Shown: positions 15,591 through 24,828, counted from the first letter of the stretch. The stretch is DNA of 64,000 nucleotides from Tautonia rosea (GCF_012958305.1 NZ_JABBYO010000003.1:496001-560000), one strand, 5' to 3'. A program made the numbers and translations. The notes: generated by a model not told the origin, from the sequence alone.

Positions 15591-15656
15591 TTTGTCGTTG
15601 AAGACCAGTGAATTCGATTCGATCGCTGTCGGGACTGAGTCGCTCGACGGTGTCGG

Positions 15657-15977
15657 TCAGTAGTCCGAGCCGTCTCCGACGGCATGGCGAAACCGCTGCG
15701 GGCTGTTCGGGCCGGGGAAGGGTAAGGTGGCGGGCGCCTCCTCGTCTTCAGCATCAAGGCTCGCGCGAGCCTCGCTCATACTGAGAACACCTTGAAGTTG
15801 AGCCCACTGGCGCGGTTCGAGTTGCATTGAACGTTGCGTGAACCAGCCGATCCCTTCTGCGTGATGTTGCTCGCACAAAGAGATCGTCAGACCACCTTGA
15901 TCCGCTTGCTCCAGAGCGACCTGGAGTCGTTGACAAGGGGCCGAACCCGGCAGTGTCGCTAGGACCGTTCGCGCCAC
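15657..15977 (-). CDS. hypothetical protein
   Basis: 106 residues, not recognised. GTG 15977 has GGGAGA seven bases upstream and is preferred. ATG 16085 in the same frame would add 36 residues but has no ribosome site. Residues 10-60 (QRLQVALEQADQGG, then a His/Gln-rich stretch) look like a small folded domain, and the C-terminus is acidic then Pro-rich. It is divergent to glnA. Function unknown. Confidence 0.55.
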   Translation of the reverse strand: MARTVLATLPGSAPCQRLQVALEQADQGGLTISLCEQHHAEGIGWFTQRSMQLEPRQWAQLQGVLSMSEARASLDAEDEEAPATLPFPGPNSPQRFRHAVGDGSDY

Positions 15978-16322
15978 GGTCGTCTCTCCCTGGAACCGAA
16001 CCGTCGGGGTGGAGGAATCGAAGGCTGGTGTTCGCGATTGAGATTCAGTCTCAGCTCGGATGTTCGAATCATACCGGAAGGCCATGTTCGATGGCAAGCG
16101 CGAAGTGCAGCGGTGTTGAAAAAAACGAGAACGGGCCGATTGGACGGCGTGTGGGAAAGGTCTTCTGGTGACGAGGCGATCGTCCATCTGGCCTGGTGGG
16201 TTCTGCTCGGTTAAGCTCAGGAAGCGTCGACCGCTGATGGCGGACGGCCAGGGAGGCGGGCAAGAGCGCCATCGGAGCTGTTCGAATCGATAGCGACGAG
16301 ATCGTCGCGAGGGGGCAAAGGC

Positions 16323-17738
16323 GTGAGCCCGAAAGAGGTTCTGGCATACATTCGCCAGCGAGAGGTGTTCACGGTTGATCTCAGGTTCATGGATTTTCCG
16401 GGTGTCTGGCAGCATTTTGCCATTCCGGCCGAGGCGCTGACCGAGGCGACCTTTCAGAATGGGATTCCATTTGACGGTTCCAGTGTCCTGGGATGGCGAG
16501 CGATCAACGAGGCCGATTTGCTGGTTGTTCCTCAGCCGGAAACGGCGTTGATCGACCCGTTTGCAGCACGTCCGACCCTGACGATGATCTGCAACATCCA
16601 GGACCCGATCACCCAACAGGACTACACGAGAGACCCGCGTAATATTGCCCTGAAGGCGATGCAGCATCTTCGGGAATCAGGCGTGGCCGATGATTGTCGG
16701 ATTGCTCCCGAGCTGGAGTTTTTCGTCTTCGATCGGGTGCGGTTCGATCAGACGGGCAACCAGGCGTTTTATCACGTCGACTCGGAGGAAGGAGCCTGGA
16801 ATCAGGGGAGAGATGACTCGGGGAACCTGGGATACAAGCCGCGATCAACCCTCGGCTATTTCCCGTGCCCTCCGATGGACAGTCAGTCGGACTTGCGGAC
16901 TGAGATGGCGCAGATCATGAGTGACTGCGGCATCGCCACGGCGGCGCATTTTCACGAGGCCGCCACGGCCGGCCAGGGGGAGATCGACCTTCTTCCTCGG
17001 TCACTTGTTGAGGCGGCCGATCATGTGATGCTTGCGCGCTATATCATTCGCAATGTGGCGAGACGGCACGGCAAGTCGGCGACCTTCATGCCCAAGCCCC
17101 TGTTTGGCGAGAATGGATCGGGGCTCCATTTGCACCTTGGCTTTCGCTCGGGGGGGCAATCGTTGATGGCTGGCAAGGATTATGCCGGCATGAGCGAACT
17201 GGCCATGCACGCTGTCGGGGGTCTGATCCGCCACGCGCCGGCCCTCTGTGCGTTTGGCAACCCGACGACCAACAGTTATAAACGCCTGGTAGAAGGGTTC
17301 GAGGCTCCCACGAAACTGGCGTACAGCCGTCGAAACCGCCAGGCGATCGTCCGGATCCCAGTCCATGACCCCGTGACCGATGGGCGTCGGATCGAGTACC
17401 GATGTCCTGATGCGTCGTCGAACCCCTATCTGTTGTTCGCGGCTGTACTCCTTGCGGCGCTCGACGGGATTCAGACGCATGCCGACCCCGGTGAGCCGTT
17501 CGACCGCGATCTCTATGAGGTGCGGCCTGAGGAACTGGACGAGGTACGAGGCACGCCGCGGTCACTCGACGCGGCGCTCGATGCGTTGTCCCAGGATCAT
17601 GATTTTCTTCTTCGGGGTGATGTCTTCACGCCAGATGTTATTGATACCTGGATCTGGTACAAGCGTCAGTATGAGGTCGAAGCGGTACGGGTTCGGCCTC
17701 ACCCGTATGAGTTCTCGCTCTATTACGATGTTGGTTGA
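16323..17738 (+). CDS. glnA: type I glutamine synthetase
   Basis: A 471-residue GSI that makes glutamine from glutamate, ammonia and ATP. GTG 16323 is preceded by GAGGGGG. The beta-Grasp domain contains the FDGSS element at about 51-55, and the catalytic barrel contains ELEFFVF, the GENGSGLHLHLGF site, NSYKRL and the SRRNR arginines. Tyr398 (DLYEVRPEE) matches the adenylylation tyrosine of the GSI-beta subgroup, so control by GlnE is possible. Monocistronic. Confidence 0.95.
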   Translation: MSPKEVLAYIRQREVFTVDLRFMDFPGVWQHFAIPAEALTEATFQNGIPFDGSSVLGWRAINEADLLVVPQPETALIDPFAARPTLTMICNIQDPITQQDYTRDPRNIALKAMQHLRESGVADDCRIAPELEFFVFDRVRFDQTGNQAFYHVDSEEGAWNQGRDDSGNLGYKPRSTLGYFPCPPMDSQSDLRTEMAQIMSDCGIATAAHFHEAATAGQGEIDLLPRSLVEAADHVMLARYIIRNVARRHGKSATFMPKPLFGENGSGLHLHLGFRSGGQSLMAGKDYAGMSELAMHAVGGLIRHAPALCAFGNPTTNSYKRLVEGFEAPTKLAYSRRNRQAIVRIPVHDPVTDGRRIEYRCPDASSNPYLLFAAVLLAALDGIQTHADPGEPFDRDLYEVRPEELDEVRGTPRSLDAALDALSQDHDFLLRGDVFTPDVIDTWIWYKRQYEVEAVRVRPHPYEFSLYYDVG

Positions 17739-17762
17739 GTCAATAAAAGGATCGGGTCGCGG

Positions 17763-18143
17763 TCATCCGTCCGGGGTGTCGTGCTTCTCGGAACGAGAGG
17801 GCTCGAGCACCCGGGTGAAGGTCGCGACCAAGATCGATAAGACTCCCAGGATCACATGAGGGATCCAGATCAGACTGGCGAAGCCGAACAGCCAGGGGGA
17901 TGCCGCCAGAAAGACTCCGGCGGCGGAGTCGAAGGCCAGGTGAGTGGGCATGGCCAGAAGGCTGACACATCCGGCTTCATAATCGGTCATCAATGAGTAG
18001 ACGATGACCAATGCACCCACCACAACAGGCACCCAGGTCTCGGGGCCTCCGACCGAAAAACCGAGCACCCAGGGCATGAGGATCAGGCTTGCTCCGACCA
18101 AGAAGTCGAGCACGCCGTGGTTGCGGGTGGAGAGGAACCGCAT
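17763..18143 (-). CDS. SPW-repeat membrane protein
   Basis: 126 residues with four hydrophobic segments. Two repeat-like elements MPWVLGF and SPWLFGF near the ends of segments 1 and 3 match the SPW repeat family (function unknown). ATG 18143 has AAGGAAGA upstream; the longer frame adds 15 non-conserved codons. It converges on glnA with 24 bases between stops. Confidence 0.8.
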   Translation of the reverse strand: MRFLSTRNHGVLDFLVGASLILMPWVLGFSVGGPETWVPVVVGALVIVYSLMTDYEAGCVSLLAMPTHLAFDSAAGVFLAASPWLFGFASLIWIPHVILGVLSILVATFTRVLEPSRSEKHDTPDG

Positions 18144-18316
18144 CGGTCGTTCTTCCTTGTTGGCTCGGTCTGATAAGGCAGGGTGCAAGGAGAGAAGACA
18201 GCGGAAGGTAATAAACGGATGAGGAGTCGATCACCTCGCACCGACAAGACAGGCAGTTGCGGAGAAGATGCACTGCGGAATCAAGGCTCGCCTGGGACGA
18301 TCGAGGGGCAACGAGA

Positions 18317-18352
18317 ACCGCCCGCCAGGGCCTGGAGCCACGAGCGGGCGGT
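18317..18352 (-). terminator. terminator downstream of the double-YHS gene
   Basis: A 9-bp GC stem (ACCGCCCGC with GCGGGCGGT) and an 18-base loop, without a strong T run. Confidence 0.5.
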
Positions 18353-18385
18353 GTGAGGGCAATCAGTCAGTCGGAGATTGAGTAA

Positions 18386-18829
18386 TCACTCCTTCTCCTT
18401 GACCTTGAAGCCCTTGTCGAAGGCGGCGGAGGAGAAGACGAGGGTGAGCTTCTCGGCGTCTTCGGCTCCCTCAACCTTAGCAAGGCAGTTGCCACAGCAG
18501 AAGGCAACGGAAGCACCGGCGACCTCAGTAGCCTTGGTGTCATCGGCCGGTCGGCCGGAGAGCGGGCAGGCGGTCTGTTCGGCCTGGCCCGTGGCGACGA
18601 GTTGAGCATTGGCCTTTTCGGCGAACTTCGCGGTATCGGCCTTGAAGGCGTTCGGGCACTTGCCGCAGCAGAAGTAGACCGAAGCACCCTTGTACTCGAC
18701 CTTTTGCTCGGCCTTGACCGGGGCGCCGGAGACGGGGCACTTGGCGTCGTCGATGCAGACTTCATCGGCGATGAAGGCCATCGCGGGGGCGGCGAAGGCA
18801 ATGGCGACGAGCAGGGAGAGCGTACGCAT
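18386..18829 (-). CDS. secreted protein with two YHS/TRASH-like cysteine modules
   Basis: 147 residues. ATG 18829 has GAGGA upstream and starts a signal peptide (MRTLSLLVAIAFAAPAMA). Two similar modules follow: CPVSGAPV...VYFCCGKCP and CPLSGRPA...VAFCCGNC. Each has the CPVSG plus FCC-x-x-C layout typical of YHS/TRASH heavy-metal-binding folds. The protein is probably exported and may bind copper or another soft metal; that is inference. No metal pump is adjacent. Confidence 0.8.
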   Translation of the reverse strand: MRTLSLLVAIAFAAPAMAFIADEVCIDDAKCPVSGAPVKAEQKVEYKGASVYFCCGKCPNAFKADTAKFAEKANAQLVATGQAEQTACPLSGRPADDTKATEVAGASVAFCCGNCLAKVEGAEDAEKLTLVFSSAAFDKGFKVKEKE

Positions 18830-19000
18830 GGATTGGTCCTCGTGATCGGAAACTGAGACTCGGGATGCCACGCGGCCGGCTGGACCAGTCCGGGCCGCGT
18901 CGTGCAGCGCGGCGGGATCGGGCCGGTTGGAGCCGGTTCGCAGTCTTACTCTAGCGCCTCGACAAGCCGTCGTACAGAGGGAAGCACCCCGGCTCTCGAT

Positions 19001-19612
19001 TCAGGATTGGGGTGGAGCCGACGATTTGCGAGCGGACGGCTCGGCGTGTTCCGAGACAGGGGGATCTTCCCGGAAGGCCAGGAGCATGAGGGTCACGGCT
19101 CCGATCACGAGCATATTGTCGGCGAAGTTGAAGATTGGGAAATCGAAGTTGATCGAGTCGACATGAACATGCACAAAGTCGCGGACGTGGCCAAACCGGA
19201 GGCGATCGTAACAGTTCCCAATGGCTCCGGCCATGATCAGACCCAGCGCAGCGGTTTGCCAACGGTCGGTTGCGTTTCGGAGCACGAACAACCAGTAAAG
19301 GATGAACACTCCCGCCACAATGGACAGGACCGCAAACATGAGGCTTCCGAAGGGAAGGTTTCCACCAATTCCCCAGAGGGCCCCGGTGTTATAGCTTGTT
19401 CGAAGCTCAAGAATTTTTCCGAGAACCGAGACAGCGGGAGAGCCGGGCGGACCGACCCGCTGAAAGACGACCGCCTTGGTGATCAGGTCGAATGCCGAAC
19501 CGCCGAGGGCCAGGCCCCAAAAGAGCAACCATCGACTGACCGGAATGGACGGATTCCCGGTGGAAGCACTAACGGTTCTGGGTTCAGCACCGGCCAAGGG
19601 CTGCGTCTCCAT
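19001..19612 (-). CDS. lspA: lipoprotein signal peptidase (signal peptidase II)
   Basis: A 203-residue aspartic membrane protease that cleaves prolipoprotein signal peptides. Four transmembrane segments are visible. The motifs GNCYDR (Asp136) and FNFADN (Asp165) carry the catalytic pair, and D-x-x-TK lies at 42-46. The N-terminal 25 residues and the acidic/Ser-rich C-terminal tail are longer than in E. coli. It lies 51 bases after dksA-like 19664-20065 and should be co-transcribed from the promoter at 20122-20151. Confidence 0.93.
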   Translation of the reverse strand: METQPLAGAEPRTVSASTGNPSIPVSRWLLFWGLALGGSAFDLITKAVVFQRVGPPGSPAVSVLGKILELRTSYNTGALWGIGGNLPFGSLMFAVLSIVAGVFILYWLFVLRNATDRWQTAALGLIMAGAIGNCYDRLRFGHVRDFVHVHVDSINFDFPIFNFADNMLVIGAVTLMLLAFREDPPVSEHAEPSARKSSAPPQS

Positions 19613-19663
19613 CGCCGAGCCTTTCGCGTCCTGCCGGGCCGGATCGGCCCGTGGAGATTTTGA

Positions 19664-20065
19664 TCAACCGAGGGCCACTCGATTTTCGTGTGCCCGGGCG
19701 CACTCGATACAATAGCGGGTGTAAGGAAGCGCCTGAAGGCGAGCCTTGGCGATTGGTTTTTCACAGTCGCCACAGCGGCCGAAACCGCCATCGGCGAGCC
19801 GGACCAGAGCGGCTTCGATCTCGTCGAGCGTTTCCTGCTCGTTTTCGATCAAGCCGAGGGTGAATTCCTGATCGAAGTTGTCGGTCCCCAGATCGGCCAT
19901 GTGAATCGGCATGCTCGAAAGGTTTCCATTCCCGGCGTCGCCGCCACGGTTGAGGGCCTCGTCGGTCATCTGATCGACATCACCCTGGAGCCGAGCACGC
20001 AGGCTCAGGAGGATCTTCCGAAAACGCTCCTGCTCGTCTTGCTTCAACTGGCGATCATTGGCCAT
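19664..20065 (-). CDS. DksA/TraR-type zinc-finger protein
   Basis: 133 residues: an N-terminal coiled-coil region (residues 5-90) and a C-terminal four-Cys zinc finger, Cys98, Cys101, Cys119, Cys122 (CGDC...CIEC). The acidic tip residues of E. coli DksA (DxxDxA) are not clearly present, so direct RNA polymerase control as in DksA is uncertain. ATG 20065 has GGAGG nine bases upstream. First gene of a pair with lspA. Confidence 0.87.
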   Translation of the reverse strand: MANDRQLKQDEQERFRKILLSLRARLQGDVDQMTDEALNRGGDAGNGNLSSMPIHMADLGTDNFDQEFTLGLIENEQETLDEIEAALVRLADGGFGRCGDCEKPIAKARLQALPYTRYCIECARAHENRVALG

Positions 20066-20121
20066 CGAGTCGATCCTCCGCAGGCGGTCAATGCCTGATC
20101 GGGGGATCGCGATGGGGAGAA

Positions 20122-20151
20122 ATGCTAGTCTCCCCTCGCCCCCCTTGTCAA
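20122..20151 (-). promoter_or_regulatory. sigma-70-type promoter of the dksA-like/lspA pair, with a dyad over the -10
   Basis: On the minus strand -35 TTGACA (20146-20151) and -10 TAGCAT (20122-20127) are 18 bases apart, about 57 bases before the start codon. A dyad GGGGAGA-N8-TCTCCCC (20114-20135) covers the -10. Confidence 0.65.
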
Positions 20152-20367
20152 CGCGATCCGGGCGGTCGTCCCGGTCGGCGTGGATGTGCACGAATGTTTC
20201 GACCCTCCAGATTACACCGAAGGGGATCGGCGCCGCCAGTCCTGGCCGCGGTTCCTTGTCGATCGGCTCACTTGACCTGGCCAAGGCTCGGGGTAGCCTT
20301 TTTTCAAGAAAGGGCGTCCTTCGGGGCCGTCGGCCGAAGCACGGTCGGGCCTGACTGGGGACGAGTC

Positions 20368-21429
20368 ATGAGCGCCTCCATGAGTACCAGCATGTCGAAA
20401 TTGATTTTCATTACCGGAGGCAGTGGACTGGTTGGCAGCCACGCGGTCGAGGAAGCGAAACGTCGTGGCCATCGAGTCCGGGTTCTGGTTCGAGCGACCA
20501 GTGACACATCCTGGCTGGATCGTCAGGAAGTCGAGAAGGTGATCGGAGACCTCGAAGACGCCGATTCGCTTCGTCGAGGGTGCGAGGGGGCTGACTGGGT
20601 CTTCAACTGCGCTGCGAAGGTCGGCGACTGGGGAACGCTCGAAGAGTTTCGTCGGCTGAACGTCAACGCCCTTCGGCTGCTGCTCGATGCGGCGGTCGAC
20701 GCTCGGGTCGAGCGGTTCGTACATGTCAGTTCGCTCGGAGTTTATGAAGGGCGAGATCATTACGGCACCGACGAAACCACACCGCCGGCGGCCAACTCAC
20801 TGGATGCATACACACGATCGAAGACCGAGGCCGAGCAACTCGTATTGAACTGCCATACCGAGCGTGGATTGCCTGCCTCGGTCGTGCGGCCGGGCTTCAT
20901 TTATGGAGAGCGAGACCGCACGGTCTTGCCGAAGCTGATTAACGCCCTGCGCAAGGGAACGTTCGCCTATTTTGGTTCGGGCGATCAAGTGCTCAATTGC
21001 ATTTACGTCAAGAATCTTGTGACGGGTATCTTCCTTGCGGCCGAGGTTTCCGAAGCCATCGGACAGGTGTTCAATCTGACCGACGGCCAGCGCATCACCA
21101 AGCGACAGTTTGTGTCGCGAGTCGCGCAGCTCGCAGGGCTCAAGGAGCCGACCAGGAAGATTCCGCTCGGCCTGGCTCGGGTTCTTGCCAACGTGGTGGA
21201 AACGATCGCCAAGACCCGAGGAGCCAAGCGGCCTCCTTTGATCAACAAGGCCCGCTACAAATTCCTGGGCTTGAATCTTGATTACTCCATCGAGAAGGCA
21301 CGCCGGGTGCTGGGATATCAGCCGCCGTATTCCTTCGAGCAAGGAATCGAGGCCGCAATGGCCGACCTGACTGGTCTGACCTCGACGATCAGCCCGGCAC
21401 CGGCGGCCGGATCGGCCTCAACGTCCTGA
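20368..21429 (+). CDS. NAD-dependent epimerase/3-beta-hydroxysteroid dehydrogenase-type SDR
   Basis: 353 residues (first Met; in-frame Mets at 5 and 9 are alternatives). An extended SDR: nucleotide loop TGGSGLVG at about 16-23, the catalytic Y-x-x-x-K as YTRSK, preceded by the Ser of VHVSSLGV. The insert and the C-terminal helices resemble the sterol/3-beta-HSD branch. The substrate is unknown; a hopanoid or sterol-like lipid or a sugar nucleotide are both possible. The long frame upstream of 20368 is antisense to the dksA-like gene and not coding. Confidence 0.87.
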   Translation: MSASMSTSMSKLIFITGGSGLVGSHAVEEAKRRGHRVRVLVRATSDTSWLDRQEVEKVIGDLEDADSLRRGCEGADWVFNCAAKVGDWGTLEEFRRLNVNALRLLLDAAVDARVERFVHVSSLGVYEGRDHYGTDETTPPAANSLDAYTRSKTEAEQLVLNCHTERGLPASVVRPGFIYGERDRTVLPKLINALRKGTFAYFGSGDQVLNCIYVKNLVTGIFLAAEVSEAIGQVFNLTDGQRITKRQFVSRVAQLAGLKEPTRKIPLGLARVLANVVETIAKTRGAKRPPLINKARYKFLGLNLDYSIEKARRVLGYQPPYSFEQGIEAAMADLTGLTSTISPAPAAGSASTS

Positions 21430-21470
21430 TCTGTCGGATCGGTGGAAGGCGAGGGCGTTCGGGTCGCGTT

Positions 21471-21500
21471 TTGCGAGCCAACCCGCGCCTCGGGTATACT
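21471..21500 (+). promoter_or_regulatory. sigma-70-type promoter of the DJ-1/PfpI gene
   Basis: -35 TTGCGA (21471-21476) and -10 TATACT (21495-21500) with an 18-base spacer, 59 bases before the start codon. Confidence 0.55.
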
Positions 21501-21559
21501 GATCGTCGGTCGACCCCAAGAGCCGAACTCGATACTCGTCCTTTCAGGAAGCTGCCCCG

Positions 21560-22096
21560 ATGGAACAGATCAAAGGAAAGCGCGTCGCAGTCCTGGTGGA
21601 GAAGTTTTACGAAGATCTGGAACTCTGGTACCCGGTCCTCCGACTTCGAGAGGCGGGTTGCAACGTCACGATCGTCGGACCCAAGGCCGGCGAGTCTTAC
21701 GCCTCGAAGCATGGGTATCCGGCCAAGTCTGACGTGGCCGCGGCTGATGTGAAGGCTGAGGACTTCGACGCGATCATCATTCCCGGCGGTTACTCGCCCG
21801 ATCACATGAGACGTTGCCAGCCCATGATTGATCTGGTGACGAAGGCCGCCCACCAGGGGAAGGTGCTGGCCGCGATTTGCCACGGCCCGTGGATGCTCTG
21901 CTCGACGAAGGCGATCAAAGGGCGCAAGCTGACCGGGTTTTTCGCCATCCGAGACGACGTCGAGAATGCCGGGGCCATCTGGGAGGATGCCGCCTGCGTT
22001 CGAGACGGAAACATCGTGACCAGCAGGACGCCGAACGACCTTCCCGAGTTCATGATGGGCATTTTCGATGCAATGATCGAAGCGAGTGCTCGCTGA
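21560..22096 (+). CDS. DJ-1/PfpI family protein
   Basis: A 178-residue class I glutamine-amidotransferase-like protein of the PfpI/YhbO type. The nucleophile elbow is AAICHGPW with Cys107 followed by His108, and an acidic residue near Glu14 completes the site. PfpI relatives act as proteases, chaperones or glyoxalase/deglycase-type enzymes; the choice cannot be made from sequence. It is full length and has its own promoter. Confidence 0.9.
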   Translation: MEQIKGKRVAVLVEKFYEDLELWYPVLRLREAGCNVTIVGPKAGESYASKHGYPAKSDVAAADVKAEDFDAIIIPGGYSPDHMRRCQPMIDLVTKAAHQGKVLAAICHGPWMLCSTKAIKGRKLTGFFAIRDDVENAGAIWEDAACVRDGNIVTSRTPNDLPEFMMGIFDAMIEASAR

Positions 22097-22132
22097 TCAG
22101 ATATTTCCTCGACACCCCCTGGGCTGATCCGA

Positions 22133-23569
22133 TCAGGCGGTTCCGTCCGCAGATCGGGTTGGCTCGGATGGGGAGAGGATCAGATCACGGAGCTGCAAGG
22201 AGCCACCGGGTGGAGGGCGAATGGTGAGCCATTGTCCGGATGCTGCCGGATCGGGCGTTGTGGTGACGGGCTGATCGTCGATCCAGAGTCGGACGGTCGA
22301 TCCTTCAACCTGAAGACGCACGTGGTGCCAGACGTCAGGGGTGCCCTGGGCGGTGTCGGGCAATTGCTTGGGCAGGCCGAGCCGATAGCCGGCAATGCCA
22401 ATCTGGCCAAGGTCGGCCGGTTTGGCTCGGAGCAATGCGGAGAGCTCGAAGGCCTCCGGCAACGGTGCGGGGAGCCGGAGAGGATCGTTTTCGAGGTCGG
22501 GATATACCTCAAGTTCGAGTAGATGAAACGGACTCGTCGGGGTTTCGGTCAGCTGCGGCGGCGAAGCCTTGCGATCATCGAACAGCGAGAATCGAGAGAG
22601 AGCGAACAAGACCATCACCATCATGCCTGGCATGGCGATGCGCCACCATATCGGGACCTTCTGTTGAATTGGGAACGGGCATTGCAGTAACATTGCGACC
22701 CGAAGCACGAGCGGAGAGACCTGTGGGGCCCGTCTCCGTCCATCCGATTGCGCCGTAGGAGTGGCCCGGATGGGGTGAGGCCGGCCTCCGCCCGCGAGTT
22801 CGACGAGTGAGGCCGCATAGGCCCGACCAGGTGTGCCGAGTTTCCGAGCGGCCAGATCGTCGGCCAGGACTTCTTGATCGAGGAGAAGCCGCCGACGAAT
22901 CCACCAGGCCGGGGGCATCGGAAACCAGACGGCCTGCAGAAGGGTCGAAAGCCAAACGAAGCGTGAATCGTGGTGCTCTGCGTGGGCCAGTTCGTGACGC
23001 AAGACCATCCGGAGCCGGTCGGCAGATCCGGGGCCTGGTTGGTCCCATCCTTCCGGCAGAAGGATCATGGGACGGAACTCACCGATCAAGGCCGGACGTC
23101 CGAGTTTTGCGGAGACGCAGAGGCGTGGACGCATCGCCGGGTGTTCCGAGATCAAGAGCCTGGCGTACTCCTTGGTCGCCCAGGCAGAGGCAGGTCGAGC
23201 GGTCTGGATCAGGTGTCTCGACGCCAGAACGCCGAGCAGGAGCCAGCCGATTCCTGCCGCGACACTGATCAGATAGCCAAGGGTGAGCAGGCGACTCAGG
23301 AGGCCCAGCGGAACCACTACCCAACCAAACACGTTGGCCACCGGAGCCAGCAAGGCAGATCGAGGGATGAACCCTTCGATCGTCTCGATCGGGAGCAGCA
23401 TCAAGGGCCCGAGACTCAGTGCTCCGAGAACGCCGACCCTGGCCACGGCTCTCCGCTGCACGGGTTGGCGACAGGCCATCATCGTGATCATCACGAGTGA
23501 GAGCCAGACCGCCGTGACGCTTCCGAGGTCGAGCAGCCAGAGCCCCAGGCGATCGACCATTGCGATCAT
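22133..23569 (-). CDS. M56 (BlaR1-type) membrane metallopeptidase
   Basis: 478 residues. Four N-terminal transmembrane segments, then a cytoplasmic zinc protease with HELAH (His192, Glu193, His196) and the distal Glu of DQEVLADD, then a transmembrane helix (about 315-335) and an extracellular domain of about 150 residues that is not a penicillin-binding fold and looks lectin- or laminin-like (VRLQVEGSTVRLWIDDQPV). Known relatives cleave a BlaI-type repressor on sensing a signal; the repressor gene is directly upstream. ATG 23569 is used; ATG 23560 is possible. Confidence 0.88.
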   Translation of the reverse strand: MIAMVDRLGLWLLDLGSVTAVWLSLVMITMMACRQPVQRRAVARVGVLGALSLGPLMLLPIETIEGFIPRSALLAPVANVFGWVVVPLGLLSRLLTLGYLISVAAGIGWLLLGVLASRHLIQTARPASAWATKEYARLLISEHPAMRPRLCVSAKLGRPALIGEFRPMILLPEGWDQPGPGSADRLRMVLRHELAHAEHHDSRFVWLSTLLQAVWFPMPPAWWIRRRLLLDQEVLADDLAARKLGTPGRAYAASLVELAGGGRPHPIRATPTAQSDGRRRAPQVSPLVLRVAMLLQCPFPIQQKVPIWWRIAMPGMMVMVLFALSRFSLFDDRKASPPQLTETPTSPFHLLELEVYPDLENDPLRLPAPLPEAFELSALLRAKPADLGQIGIAGYRLGLPKQLPDTAQGTPDVWHHVRLQVEGSTVRLWIDDQPVTTTPDPAASGQWLTIRPPPGGSLQLRDLILSPSEPTRSADGTA

Positions 23570-23613
23570 CGGCGAGTTCCACAACGCGATTGAGGAGGAA
23601 CGGTGTGCGCAAC

Positions 23614-24033
23614 TCAATCCGAATGATTCTGCGAGCTGATCATCGGCGAGCCCTGGCGTTGAGCCTCGTCAAGCATCGCTCGGAGCCGGTCGAATTCCTC
23701 GGCCGTCGGCGGTTTCGAGTCGAGCAACGCGACGAGTGTTCGGTCGAGTGCGCCGTCGAAGACGCGATCGACAAAACGTCTCGTTAAATCGCGGATCGTT
23801 CGTTCCGGAGACTTGAGCGGCACGTAAATAAATGTTCGTCCCTCGACGACGTGGCTGACCAGTCCCTTCTTCTCTTCCATGATGTTCAGCAGGGTTTGAA
23901 CCGTGCTGTAGGCGACCGGCCCACTTTCCTTGACCAGCTCGTCCTGCACCTCTCGGACGCTGGCACGTCCCTTGGCCCAGAGAACCTTGAGGATCTCGAG
24001 CTCGCGATCGGTGACCATCTGGACCTTTCTCAT
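23614..24033 (-). CDS. BlaI/MecI/CopY family repressor
   Basis: 139 residues. A winged-helix domain (residues 1-75, with TDRELEILKVLW and YSTVQTLLNIME) is followed by a dimerisation tail. ATG 24033 has GGGGAG upstream. It is the first gene of a two-gene operon with the M56 peptidase. The known mechanism is that the M56 partner cleaves the repressor and frees the promoter. The inducer and other targets are unknown. Confidence 0.92.
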   Translation of the reverse strand: MRKVQMVTDRELEILKVLWAKGRASVREVQDELVKESGPVAYSTVQTLLNIMEEKKGLVSHVVEGRTFIYVPLKSPERTIRDLTRRFVDRVFDGALDRTLVALLDSKPPTAEEFDRLRAMLDEAQRQGSPMISSQNHSD

Positions 24034-24150
24034 GGTGGACGCTCCCCGGCTGCCTGGAACGGCGTCGTTCGATCTCCTCAACGTAGCGGGCCCATCACGT
24101 GTAAACAACCCTGAAGTCTTACGGAATTCCGAGATGAGAAATGCAACTCG

Positions 24151-24828
24151 TCAGGCTTTCGAGATGGCATGAAGACGCTGGTGGAGGAGATCCGGAAACT
24201 TTCCGTACCAACGTTGGTTCAAGGGGGAGGGGTGCGGAAGCGGACTCAAGATTATCGCTTTGCGGAGGATTCCTTCATCGGTCTCCACAACAAGCTCGCA
24301 GGGCAAGTCGGCCTCGTAACGATCGTCTCGTTTCCAGAATTCTTCGATCAGCTTGGCTCCGACGTACGGCGTGAACCACTTGAAGGCCTCGGTGCCCAGG
24401 CAAATGACGCGATTGCCGGACCAGTGAGCCGTGAGGAATTCGGCCACGAAGGGCCGAAAGCGTTCCTTGACCGTCGTCGAGTAGGCTTTGTTACCGGGAG
24501 GTTTGTACGGGACCGTATTCGAGAGCACAATGTGTTGGAGAGCCGCTTCGAGTCTCGGGTCGTCGTCGGGGGGGGCTCCCAGAAACGTTCGATAGACTTC
24601 TCGGCGCACCAGGCGGCCGCCGGCACCGATCTGCGGTTGCCCCCACTTCACCTCATCACGGCCGAGATCGCGCCCGAACGAACACACACGGGCCGAGAGC
24701 GAGCCGGCGAAGAGGATAGGCCAGGTCGGATCTTTTTTTGATGCGGAATAGACCGGCTCATCGATCGGGAACTCGGCCCGTCGGGCTTCCTGGGCAATTG
24801 CTTCAAGCAGGTCGTCTACACTGCGCAT
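24151..24828 (-). CDS. uracil-DNA glycosylase superfamily protein
   Basis: 225 residues. The first motif region FAGSLSARVCSFGRDLGRDE, followed by GQPQIGAGGRLVR, matches the water-activating loop region of the UDG fold. The C-terminal LSPLPHPSPLNQRW carries the HPSPLN DNA-binding motif. Subgroup unclear; no Fe-S cysteines are seen. It is divergently oriented to the citramalate synthase gene. Confidence 0.8.
   Translation of the reverse strand: MRSVDDLLEAIAQEARRAEFPIDEPVYSASKKDPTWPILFAGSLSARVCSFGRDLGRDEVKWGQPQIGAGGRLVRREVYRTFLGAPPDDDPRLEAALQHIVLSNTVPYKPPGNKAYSTTVKERFRPFVAEFLTAHWSGNRVICLGTEAFKWFTPYVGAKLIEEFWKRDDRYEADLPCELVVETDEGILRKAIILSPLPHPSPLNQRWYGKFPDLLHQRLHAISKA

Noticed and set aside
15978-16667. 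Long upstream extension of the hypothetical gene at 15657-15977
   Set aside because: It runs antisense into glnA. Only the short form has a good ribosome site.
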